The position numbers were made by a program, and so were the translations under genes. Source: Actinomycetota bacterium (lineage in GTDB: Bacteria; Actinomycetota; Actinomycetes; S36-B12; UBA10799). Taken from it: DNA of 5,509 nucleotides. The stretch is from contig JAUPKM010000242.1 in assembly GCA_030837445.1 (NCBI GenBank), forward strand, positions 1 through 5,509, given 5' to 3'. Under the pieces are notes generated by a model that was not told the origin of the DNA, did not search any database, and saw nothing but the letters and a program-made list of their open reading frames with translations. Every line of letters begins with the position of its first letter. Within the stretch, counting starts at the first letter, position 1. Shown here one piece after another: positions 1-5,509 of the stretch.

Positions 1-2
1 CG

Positions 3-1814
3 CTGCTGCCGTCGTCGCTGCTGTTCATCACCACCCTCGCCTTCACCCAAGGCTCACCCATCTCGGTGGTTCCGTTCGCGGTCGCCTACCTACTGGCCCT
101 GGGGTTGGCGCTGAGCCTCTGGCCGTCCAGCCGAGCCGCCACCGCAGTGGCCGACGGCGAGGCATTCTCCTCGGTCGAGTTGGAGCCGGTCCATGGTCGC
201 TTCAAGCGCACTCTGATGGTCCTCCTTGTCACCGCGTTGATCGCCGGGCTTGCGGTGGCCGGTGGGCTGGCGTCCGGGCTGGGATCGCTGCGGACGCCGT
301 TCGACCCACACCGCAGCAGCGGCTACCGAACCGAGGACGAGACCGACGCCGTACGCACGGCTACCGCCTGGCAGACGGTGGAACGCGACACCGTCAAGAC
401 CCTGTTCACCCTCAAGCCCAGCAGCCCCCCACCGGCCGTCTGGTGGGCCATCTTGGAGGGCTACGACGGATCGACCTGGGGCACGACCCAGCCCTACGAC
501 CGGATCACCGGGGAGATTCCCTATCCCGGTATCGTTCCTGCGAACACTCTGCCCGTCAACAGCCAGGTGACTACCACCGACAACCTGGTCGGCGCGTGGC
601 TGCCCACGCCCTACCGGGCGACCGGCATCAGCAGTGGACCATTCCTGTCGAACCCCGCCGGCGGCCTGTCTGTGTCGGGCGGGGACGCGAAGAACTTGAG
701 CTACTCAACCATCTCCCGGATCACCGCCTTGACGGATCCCGCTCAGTTGGTGTCGGCAACACCGCTGAGCAAGGCCGACGGCTATACCGCGACGGCCCTG
801 CCAGGCCAGTTCCCAATCGAGTTGGCCACCATCGCTAGCGGTGCGATGAGCATCGACGGCACTGACTTCGAGAAGCTGACCGCACTGGCTGAGTACACCT
901 CCAATCCGGACGAGTATCAGATCGACCCGACCAGCACGGACACCGGGATCGGGTATCAGGAACTCATCACTGTGATGACCGAGACCGGCACCGGTACGCA
1001 AGCACAGTTCGCCACTGCATTTGCACTGATGGCCCGCTCGCAGGGCTATGCGAGTCGGATCAGCGTCGGCTACTCACTGCCCCCAAACGGAACCGTCACC
1101 ACCCGGAATGTGTTGGTGTGGGCCGAGATCGGATTCAAGGACATCGGCTGGATCCCGTTTGCGGCAGCGCCGGGGGATCTGACCGCCGGGGTGCCCGTGC
1201 CGGTTGCCAAACCTCGACCCAAACCGAAGCCCAGCGCCAGCCCTTCACCGACTACCGCCACCCCGACCCCGACCCCGTCGCCCACACCCACCCCTAAGCA
1301 GACCCAGCAACACGACTCCTGGCTGGACCTGCGTGTGGCCGGCACGATCCTGGTGCTGGTGCTGGCACTGATCGGCTGGCCCCTGTACGTTTCCTGGCGC
1401 CGGGTCCGGGTGCGCGGGTCGCTCCATGCTGCCGACCCGGCGGCCGACGCCATCGGCGCGTGGGTCTGGGTGCGCACGGGGGCGGACCACTTGGGCCGAC
1501 CTATGTCCGACACCGAATCCCCCGCCCGGGTAGTCCGGGATCGCCGAGCGCCCAATGCCCTCGCAGCTGTCGCCGAACATGCCAACCGCGCGTTGTACTC
1601 ACCGGAGCCGCTCACCGCAGGCGGGGCGAAAGATGCCTGGCGGGCCGGGGACGCCTACCTGCGACAGATCCGAGCCGAAGGAGGAATACGCGCCCGGTTG
1701 CGATGGGTGCTGCTCCCGGTCGGCAGGCCGGAGAGGTGGGTGGCTGCCGATGATCCGGCTCAGTCCGAAGTTTCCCGCGGCCGCAGCCGTAAGGACACGG
1801 AGTTGATGCAGTAG
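3..1814 (+). CDS. Membrane-anchored transglutaminase-like (TgpA/DUF3488-type) protein, 5' end outside window, probable pseudo-enzyme
   Basis: The frame is open from the window edge, so the true start lies upstream; the GTG at 66 is internal to a hydrophobic region and unlikely to be the start. Numbering residues from that GTG: hydrophobic segments lie just before it, at about 2-20 and at 49-72. A long, presumably extracytoplasmic part follows, with a transglutaminase-like core at about 285-371. Then come a Pro/Thr/Lys-rich linker (382-411), a membrane segment (424-444) and a cytoplasmic tail of about 135 residues. This is the order seen in TgpA-type proteins, whose genes usually sit beside a MoxR ATPase and a DUF58 gene; here those would be upstream, outside the window. 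The core keeps QFATAF, VWAE and GWIPF, but the positions of the catalytic Cys, His and Asp hold Gln312, Leu350 and Ala366. Protease or cross-linking activity is therefore unlikely; a structural or binding role in the cell envelope is my inference. The stop is TAG at 1812-1814, inside the convergent msrB gene. Family assignment is fairly secure, exact function unknown. Confidence 0.82.
   Translation: MLPSSLLFITTLAFTQGSPISVVPFAVAYLLALGLALSLWPSSRAATAVADGEAFSSVELEPVHGRFKRTLMVLLVTALIAGLAVAGGLASGLGSLRTPFDPHRSSGYRTEDETDAVRTATAWQTVERDTVKTLFTLKPSSPPPAVWWAILEGYDGSTWGTTQPYDRITGEIPYPGIVPANTLPVNSQVTTTDNLVGAWLPTPYRATGISSGPFLSNPAGGLSVSGGDAKNLSYSTISRITALTDPAQLVSATPLSKADGYTATALPGQFPIELATIASGAMSIDGTDFEKLTALAEYTSNPDEYQIDPTSTDTGIGYQELITVMTETGTGTQAQFATAFALMARSQGYASRISVGYSLPPNGTVTTRNVLVWAEIGFKDIGWIPFAAAPGDLTAGVPVPVAKPRPKPKPSASPSPTTATPTPTPSPTPTPKQTQQHDSWLDLRVAGTILVLVLALIGWPLYVSWRRVRVRGSLHAADPAADAIGAWVWVRTGADHLGRPMSDTESPARVVRDRRAPNALAAVAEHANRALYSPEPLTAGGAKDAWRAGDAYLRQIRAEGGIRARLRWVLLPVGRPERWVAADDPAQSEVSRGRSRKDTELMQ
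1209..1298 (+). repeat. Low-complexity Pro/Thr/Lys linker coding region with C-rich tandem units
   Basis: This stretch encodes alternating proline with Lys/Arg, then Ser, then Thr (residues 382-411 of the transglutaminase-like protein). It links the extracytoplasmic domain to the last membrane helix and probably acts as an extended spacer across the cell wall. At DNA level 1261-1294 holds six runs of three or four C separated by one to four other bases, so the opposite strand is G-rich. Such stretches readily change length by slippage. Confidence 0.75.
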
Positions 1815-2221
1815 CGCTGATCGGTGGGCGTCGGGTAGCCCTCGCCGGAGAAGACGTGACCCAAGTGTGAACCACAACTAGCGCACCGGACTTCGGTGCG
1901 GACAGCGCCGAGCGAACGATCAGTCAGCAGCACGACCGAGTCCCCTGCCAGCGGCGTGAAGAATGCGGGCCAGCCGCAATGGGCATCGAATTTCGTGTCC
2001 GACGCGAAGAGCTCCGCATCACAGGCCCGACAGGAGTAGACGCCCTCGGTTGTGGTCGTCTCGTACTCCCCGCTGAAGGGACGCTCGGTACCAGCTCGCC
2101 GAAGTACGTCGTACTCATGCCGGGTCAGCCGATTCCGCCAGTCGTCTTCGCTGAGGACCACCGGATACTCTTCGCCGTCGGGGCGGACCGGACCATCTTT
2201 GGCTGGCGATGACGCAGACAT
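1760..2221 (-). CDS. msrB: Peptide-methionine (R)-S-oxide reductase MsrB
   Basis: A 153-residue cytosolic enzyme that reduces the R form of methionine sulfoxide in proteins, normally recycled by thioredoxin. The SelR/MsrB domain fills about residues 23-147. Zinc is bound by two CxxC pairs, Cys64/Cys67 (CRAC) and Cys113/Cys116 (CASC). The catalytic Cys138 lies in RYCINSVSL; Cys82 in HCGWPAF is a candidate resolving cysteine. SHLGHVF (119-125) is also typical. Length is normal for a single-domain MsrB; there is no MsrA fusion and no signal peptide. The start is ATG at 2221, preceded by AGGAG with a rather short spacing of 4 bases. It begins 20 bases after the hemQ stop on the same strand, so it is probably read from the haem operon. 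Its last 55 bases, including the catalytic Cys codon at 1808-1810, lie antisense to the end of the transglutaminase-like gene. Identification is very secure. Confidence 0.96.
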   Translation of the reverse strand: MSASSPAKDGPVRPDGEEYPVVLSEDDWRNRLTRHEYDVLRRAGTERPFSGEYETTTTEGVYSCRACDAELFASDTKFDAHCGWPAFFTPLAGDSVVLLTDRSLGAVRTEVRCASCGSHLGHVFSGEGYPTPTDQRYCINSVSLRLRPRETSD

Positions 2222-2225
2222 ACTT

Positions 2226-2230
2226 CTCCT
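2226..2230 (-). promoter_or_regulatory. Ribosome binding site of msrB
   Basis: AGGAG on the - strand, 4 bases before the ATG at 2221, in the 20-base gap after hemQ. The gap leaves no room for a terminator plus promoter, which supports co-transcription with hemQ. Confidence 0.7.
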
Positions 2231-2241
2231 GACGTTGGTGT

Positions 2242-2952
2242 TCAGCCAGCGTGCAGCAAGTTCACCAGTTCCGCGAGTCCAATTCTCCGGCCCGTGTAGA
2301 ACGGGATCTCTTCGCGCACGTGCAGCCGGGCGCGAGAGGCCCTTAGGTGTCGCATCAGATCCACGATCCGATGGAGTTCATCGGCCTCGAAGGCAAGAAT
2401 CCACTCGTAGTCGCCGAGCGCGAAACTGGCGACGGTGTTAGCTCGCACATCCGGAAACGACCGACCCATCTGGCCGTGCTCGACGAGGAGTTCCCGTCGC
2501 TCGGCATCGGGCAGCAGGTACCACTCGTAGGAGCGGACGAATGGGTAGACGCAGACGTACCGTTTCGCGTTCTCATCGGCGAGGAACGCCGGCACATGCG
2601 ACTTGTTGAACTCGGCCGGTCGATGCAATGCCAGCTGCGACCACACCGGTTCAAACGTCGCACCCAGCGTGGTCCGAAGCACCTCGTGATAGGTGTCCTG
2701 CAGTAGATCGGAAGTTTCGGCATGCAGCCACAGCATGATGTCGGCATCGGCTCGCAAACCGCCCACGTCATACCAACCACGATGAATGACACCACGCTCG
2801 CCCGCTGTGGCCAACACCTGCTCAACCTCCGCCACCGCCGCGACACGATCGGTCAACTGACCACGCCCGGAGCGGAACACTGACCAGGTTGTGTACCTGA
2901 TCTGATCGTTGATGTCCTTCGCTTTGACCCGCGACGGAGGCTGGTCAGCCAT
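2242..2952 (-). CDS. hemQ: Coprohaem decarboxylase HemQ/ChdC (chlorite dismutase family)
   Basis: Last enzyme of the coproporphyrin-dependent haem pathway: it oxidatively decarboxylates two propionates of Fe-coproporphyrin III to give haem b, using hydrogen peroxide. The 236-residue protein is normal length for an actinobacterial HemQ. Key residues: Tyr136 in VYPFVRSYEW, the radical-forming tyrosine; His159 in EHGQMGR, the axial haem ligand; and His119 in NKSHVPAF, which matches the distal histidine of actinobacterial ChdC. The 23-residue spacing from Tyr136 to His159 is the same as between Tyr135 and His158 of the Corynebacterium diphtheriae enzyme as I recall it. I chose the ATG at 2952 over in-frame starts further upstream because homologues begin near MADQ, it has a GGTGGA ribosome site, and longer forms would run deep into cgoX. 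It overlaps the cgoX stop by 8 bases, suggesting translational coupling. It is cytosolic, with no signal peptide. Very secure. Confidence 0.96.
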   Translation of the reverse strand: MADQPPSRVKAKDINDQIRYTTWSVFRSGRGQLTDRVAAVAEVEQVLATAGERGVIHRGWYDVGGLRADADIMLWLHAETSDLLQDTYHEVLRTTLGATFEPVWSQLALHRPAEFNKSHVPAFLADENAKRYVCVYPFVRSYEWYLLPDAERRELLVEHGQMGRSFPDVRANTVASFALGDYEWILAFEADELHRIVDLMRHLRASRARLHVREEIPFYTGRRIGLAELVNLLHAG

Positions 2953-4402
2953 GAGCGTCCACCGAATGCGGTCCACGCTCCTGCAGTTGGCGCGAGACGG
3001 TTCGAGCCGCGGTCGCACCGGAGGCGATGCAGGCGGCAATCCCGACACCGTCATAGGCCGCACCTGCCAGTGCCAGCCCCGGTGCGTCCAGCAGTGCATC
3101 TCTCGCTCGCTGGATCAGATCCACGTGCCCCACCCGATATTGCGGTAACGAGTCCTGCCATCGGGTGACCCGGGCGTCGAGCACCCCAATCGGCAACCCC
3201 GCGATCTCCGCCAATTCCACCTGGGCGAGCTCTACCAACTCCGCGTCATCCCGCTGCAACACCTCGTGATCGCCATAGCGACCGAGCGAAGTGCGAATGA
3301 TCGTTGTGCCACCCCGTGCCCGCCGACCGCCCTCCCGAGCCAACCACTCCCACTTGTTCGAGCTGTAGGTCACACCCTTGATCCGGAAACCCTCCACCGG
3401 CGGCACCAGGAAACCGCTGCCGACGAGTTCCGGCAGCCCGGCCGTCCGGTAGGCCAAGGTCACGACAGCCACGCTGGCCGACTCCACCGACCGAAGTTGA
3501 ATCGCAGCGAACGGAGCACTTGTCCGGAGCAGTCGAGCCGCAACCGGGGCCGGGACCGCGAGGACGACAGCGTCGAATTCATAGCTCGCGTCATTGGCCA
3601 CCATCTGCCAGCCACGCTCCGTCCGGCGCAGTCGTTCCGCCGTCACGCCGGTGCGAATCATCGCCCCTTTTGCGAGCAGCGCGTCGGCGGTCTTGGCTGC
3701 CAGTCGGGCGACGCCACCCCGGATGCCTGCGAACACCGGCCCCCGCCTGGCACCGACGTTGGAGGCCGACCCGGTGCGGGTCTCTCGAGCGGCATTCAAC
3801 AGCGAAGACTGCCGGGTCACAGCTCGGAACAGGAACGGATTCGCCATCCGCAGGCTGATCTCGTCGGCGTTGCCTGCATACACCCCGGCCAGTAATGGCT
3901 CAGCTAGTCGGTCAACGACCTCTCGCCCCAACCGTTCGGTCAACAGCCGACCGACGGAGATGTCGGCGCCGACTTCAGTGCCGGACAGCAATTGGTCGAA
4001 GGGGATCCGCAAGAGCCCCGGGATAGACATGATCCGACTGGCCGCCAGCGCCCGCAGATCGGTCGGTACGCCGCTGACCAGCCCAGGAGGCAGCGGCCGC
4101 AGCTCACCGCGGCTCAGTACGAACGCCTCCGCGGTGGCCGGATGCACGATTGAGGGCCGAAGTCCGACCGCAGCAGCCAGCCGTACCGCTTCGGGGCGAA
4201 CCGCCAACATCGACTCTGCCCCCTCGTCGACCTGAATTCCCGCCACTTTGCTGCTGCGGAGCTTTCCGCCGACCTGTTCCGCAGAATCGAACAGAGTGAC
4301 TGAAACATCGCCGGTGGCAATCAGTTCCCACGCGGCGGCGAGTCCCGCGATCCCGGCGCCCACCACTGCCACCTCGGGGCGCTCCGGTCTGCCAACAGCC
4401 AT
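2945..4402 (-). CDS. cgoX: Coproporphyrinogen III oxidase CgoX (HemY/HemG-type protoporphyrinogen oxidase family)
   Basis: FAD flavoprotein of 485 residues, the usual family length, that oxidises coproporphyrinogen III to coproporphyrin III with oxygen, releasing hydrogen peroxide. The name protoporphyrinogen oxidase (hemG or hemY) is often used, but beside hemQ the coproporphyrinogen substrate is expected. The N-terminal dinucleotide-binding motif GAGIAG is at residues 15-20, followed by EQVGGKL (42-48) and DEGAESM. The C-terminal FAD-contacting segment GAAYDGVGIAACIASG begins near residue 447. The start is ATG at 4402, which has GGGAGG 8 bases upstream; a TTG at 4426 would add 8 residues but has no comparable site and would place that GGGAGG inside the gene. 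No signal peptide is visible; enzymes of this type are soluble or loosely membrane-associated. The stop overlaps hemQ by 8 bases. hemE lies 138 bases upstream on the same strand. Family very secure; substrate is inferred from context. Confidence 0.95.
   Translation of the reverse strand: MAVGRPERPEVAVVGAGIAGLAAAWELIATGDVSVTLFDSAEQVGGKLRSSKVAGIQVDEGAESMLAVRPEAVRLAAAVGLRPSIVHPATAEAFVLSRGELRPLPPGLVSGVPTDLRALAASRIMSIPGLLRIPFDQLLSGTEVGADISVGRLLTERLGREVVDRLAEPLLAGVYAGNADEISLRMANPFLFRAVTRQSSLLNAARETRTGSASNVGARRGPVFAGIRGGVARLAAKTADALLAKGAMIRTGVTAERLRRTERGWQMVANDASYEFDAVVLAVPAPVAARLLRTSAPFAAIQLRSVESASVAVVTLAYRTAGLPELVGSGFLVPPVEGFRIKGVTYSSNKWEWLAREGGRRARGGTTIIRTSLGRYGDHEVLQRDDAELVELAQVELAEIAGLPIGVLDARVTRWQDSLPQYRVGHVDLIQRARDALLDAPGLALAGAAYDGVGIAACIASGATAARTVSRQLQERGPHSVDAHG
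2958..2963 (-). promoter_or_regulatory. Ribosome binding site of hemQ, inside the 3' end of cgoX
   Basis: GGTGGA on the - strand, 5 bases before the ATG at 2952, a five-of-six match to GGAGGA. It lies within the last codons of cgoX and supports the short hemQ start at 2952. Confidence 0.55.
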
Positions 4403-4540
4403 CTGCGGATCCTCCCACCACTTCAACCGGCCCCGTGCCCACCGCCTGCGTCGGCCCGCACGCGCGAATCAACCGACCCGCCTCCCCAGGCTAGCCGGAA
4501 CCGGGTGTCCATCTCGTCAGTGCCTAGAACTCACCAGAAC
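4403..4540 (-). other. 138-base gap between hemE and cgoX
   Basis: Apart from the cgoX ribosome site I see no gene here. Short palindromes occur (GGCTAGCC at 4489-4496 and CCGG-AA-CCGG at 4495-4504), plus a 5-bp inverted repeat CCTAG/CTAGG with a 13-base loop (4523-4545) that spans the hemE stop. None has a T-run like a classical terminator, and I could not find a convincing -35/-10 pair. The gap is long for an actinobacterial operon, so a separate cgoX promoter or a weak attenuator is possible but unproven. Confidence 0.5.
4411..4416 (-). promoter_or_regulatory. Strong ribosome binding site that fixes the cgoX start
   Basis: GGGAGG on the - strand, 8 bases before the ATG at 4402. It is the best Shine-Dalgarno match in the window and decides the ATG over the upstream in-frame TTG at 4426. 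Confidence 0.8.
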
Positions 4541-5431
4541 CTAGGAACCGGCGTGAACCTGCGCCACCACCTCGGTGAGCACACCCGGGTCCGTGGCCGG
4601 GAGCACGCCGTGGCCGAGGTTGAAGATGTGCCCTGGCAGGTTCGCAGCATCCGCCAGCACTTGGGCGACTCGGCTCGCGACGGCCTCGGGACCGGCAAAC
4701 AGCAGGGCCGGATCCAAGTTGCCCTGCAGCGCGAAATCCGGCCCGACTCGATCGGCCGCGGCAGCCAGCGGCACCCGGAAATCTACCCCGACCACCTCGG
4801 TACCGGCCTCCGACATGGCCCCGAGCAGTTCACCGGTGCCCACCCCAAAGTGGATCCGGGGGGCACACTCGACATACGACAGCGCGGTCCGAGAATGCGG
4901 CAGCACGAACTCGCGGTAGTCGCGCTCGGCCAGTGCACCCGCCCACGAGTCAAACAGCTGCACCGCCGAAGCCCCAGCCGCCACTTGCAGCGCCAGGAAC
5001 GCACCCGCGATGTGCGCCAACCGGTCGGCTAGTTCATGCCATAGCTTCGGTTCCGACACCATCAATGCCTTCGTGGCGGCATGATCCTTACTGGGGCCAC
5101 CCTCGATCAGGTAGCTCGCCAATGTGAATGGTGCGCCGGCGAACCCGATCAGCGGTGTCGGTCCAAGTTCAGGCACCAGCATTCGCACCGCCGTCAGCAC
5201 GCCCTCAACGTCCTCTGCGGTCAAGGCCCGCAACGATGACACGGCGGCCAGGTCGCGGATGGGTTCTGCCACCACCGGGCCGACGCCGGGCACGATGTCC
5301 AGGTCGATCCCGATCGCCTTCAATGGCACAACGATGTCGCTGAAGAAGATTGCCGCATCCACCCCGTGGCGGCGGAGAGGTTGGAGCGTGATCTCCGTGA
5401 TCAGTTCCGGCGTGAAGCACGCCGTCAGCAT
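4541..5431 (-). CDS. hemE: Uroporphyrinogen decarboxylase HemE, main part downstream of an in-frame TAG
   Basis: HemE removes the four acetate carboxyls of uroporphyrinogen III to give coproporphyrinogen III, the substrate of the next gene's product. It is cytosolic and cofactor-free. This uninterrupted part has 296 residues against about 350 for the family. It keeps Asp32 in FFSDIVVP (equivalent to the catalytic human Asp86), Tyr107 in ASYLIEGG (human Tyr164) and His274 in NLGHGVLP (human His339), and its C-terminus is complete with TAG at 4541-4543. The ATG at 5431 is not the natural start: the conserved N-terminus, with the carboxylate-binding RQAGR motif, continues in the same frame upstream beyond a TAG at 5447-5449. 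A protein starting at 5431 would lack that loop and should be inactive. It has no clear ribosome site, although reinitiation 15 bases after the TAG is possible. Family identity very secure; whether the gene works is doubtful. Confidence 0.93.
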   Translation of the reverse strand: MLTACFTPELITEITLQPLRRHGVDAAIFFSDIVVPLKAIGIDLDIVPGVGPVVAEPIRDLAAVSSLRALTAEDVEGVLTAVRMLVPELGPTPLIGFAGAPFTLASYLIEGGPSKDHAATKALMVSEPKLWHELADRLAHIAGAFLALQVAAGASAVQLFDSWAGALAERDYREFVLPHSRTALSYVECAPRIHFGVGTGELLGAMSEAGTEVVGVDFRVPLAAAADRVGPDFALQGNLDPALLFAGPEAVASRVAQVLADAANLPGHIFNLGHGVLPATDPGVLTEVVAQVHAGS

Positions 5432-5509
5432 CGGTATGCCAGACCGCTATTCCCGGTATTCGGGCAATGACCTACCCGCCTGTCGCATGAACCACACTGG
5501 CGTCCTGGA
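5432..5509 (-). pseudogene. hemE: N-terminal coding segment of hemE, cut off by the TAG at 5447-5449 and by the window edge
   Basis: Read on the - strand in the same frame as the main hemE part, this gives TPVWFMRQAGRSLPEYRE, then TAG, then RSGIP, then the Met at 5431. The PVWFMRQAGRxLPEY block is a hallmark of HemE; its arginines bind substrate carboxylates. The match continues on both sides of the TAG with no shift of frame, so a single base substitution explains the break; TTG (Leu) to TAG would fit the usual residue type there, but other one-base changes are equally possible. The first 20 to 30 residues of the gene lie beyond the window. It could be a true nonsense mutation, a sequencing or assembly error, or a stop that is read through. 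Confidence 0.85.

Noticed and set aside
1070..1615. Long open frame on the - strand opposite the transglutaminase-like gene
   Set aside because: Its composition follows the GC-rich third positions of the + strand gene; no recognisable domain, and it includes the complement of the Pro/Thr linker. A shadow frame.
2953..3099. A longer HemQ with 49 extra N-terminal residues starting at 3099
   Set aside because: The extra residues lie antiparallel in no known HemQ pattern, run through the cgoX coding region, and a better start with a ribosome site exists at 2952 where homologues begin.
3266..4235. Open frames on the + strand opposite cgoX (about 209 and 213 residues)
   Set aside because: Arg/Pro/Ser-rich products without domains, fully inside a well-identified gene on the other strand.
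4403..4426. TTG start for cgoX at 4426
   Set aside because: The ATG at 4402 has GGGAGG 8 bases upstream and places the FAD motif at the usual distance from the N-terminus; the TTG has no comparable site.
4489..4504. Possible terminator hairpin or -10 box (GGCTAGCC, CCGGAACCGG) between hemE and cgoX
   Set aside because: Stems are only 4 bp, there is no T-run, and no matching -35 element lies at a suitable distance from the TAGCCT.
4505..5032. A 175-residue + strand frame opposite hemE
   Set aside because: Low-complexity shadow of hemE codons, with no motif or ribosome site.
5432..5509. Frameshift as the cause of the hemE break
   Set aside because: The conserved residues before and after the TAG are in the same frame, so no insertion or deletion is needed; a single substitution suffices.

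Overview
The window looks like chromosomal DNA from a high-GC Gram-positive bacterium (Actinomycetota). Codons are strongly biased to G or C in the third position. The haem genes are of the Gram-positive, coproporphyrin-dependent type, and the gene order (hemE, then coproporphyrinogen oxidase, then hemQ, with msrB close by) resembles that of mycobacteria and other actinomycetes. Genus cannot be read from the sequence. A propionibacterial or related lineage is only a guess.

Layout: the + strand carries the 3' part of one large gene (3-1814) for a membrane-anchored, transglutaminase-like protein of the TgpA/DUF3488 type. The - strand carries a tightly packed set read right to left: hemE (5509 to 4541, entering from beyond the window edge), a 138-base gap, cgoX/hemY (4402-2945), hemQ/chdC (2952-2242, overlapping cgoX by 8 bases) and msrB (2221-1760, 20 bases after hemQ). 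The + strand gene and msrB converge and overlap tail to tail by 55 bases. There are no RNA genes, insertion sequences, CRISPR arrays or long empty stretches.

How the genes work together: HemE makes coproporphyrinogen III from uroporphyrinogen III. CgoX oxidises it to coproporphyrin III. A ferrochelatase (CpfC/HemH, not in this window) inserts iron. HemQ/ChdC then decarboxylates coprohaem to haem b, using peroxide. MsrB, which repairs oxidised methionine, follows directly and is probably co-transcribed.

Two observations stand out. First, hemE contains an in-frame TAG at 5447-5449. It separates the conserved substrate-binding N-terminus (WFMRQAGRSLPEY) from the rest of an otherwise perfect gene. 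This is a nonsense mutation, a sequence error, or a readthrough/reinitiation case. Second, the transglutaminase-like domain appears to have lost all three catalytic residues (Cys to Gln, His to Leu, Asp to Ala) while keeping the surrounding fold motifs, so it is probably a pseudo-enzyme. I found no clearly new multi-gene system; the rest is an ordinary haem biosynthesis neighbourhood.
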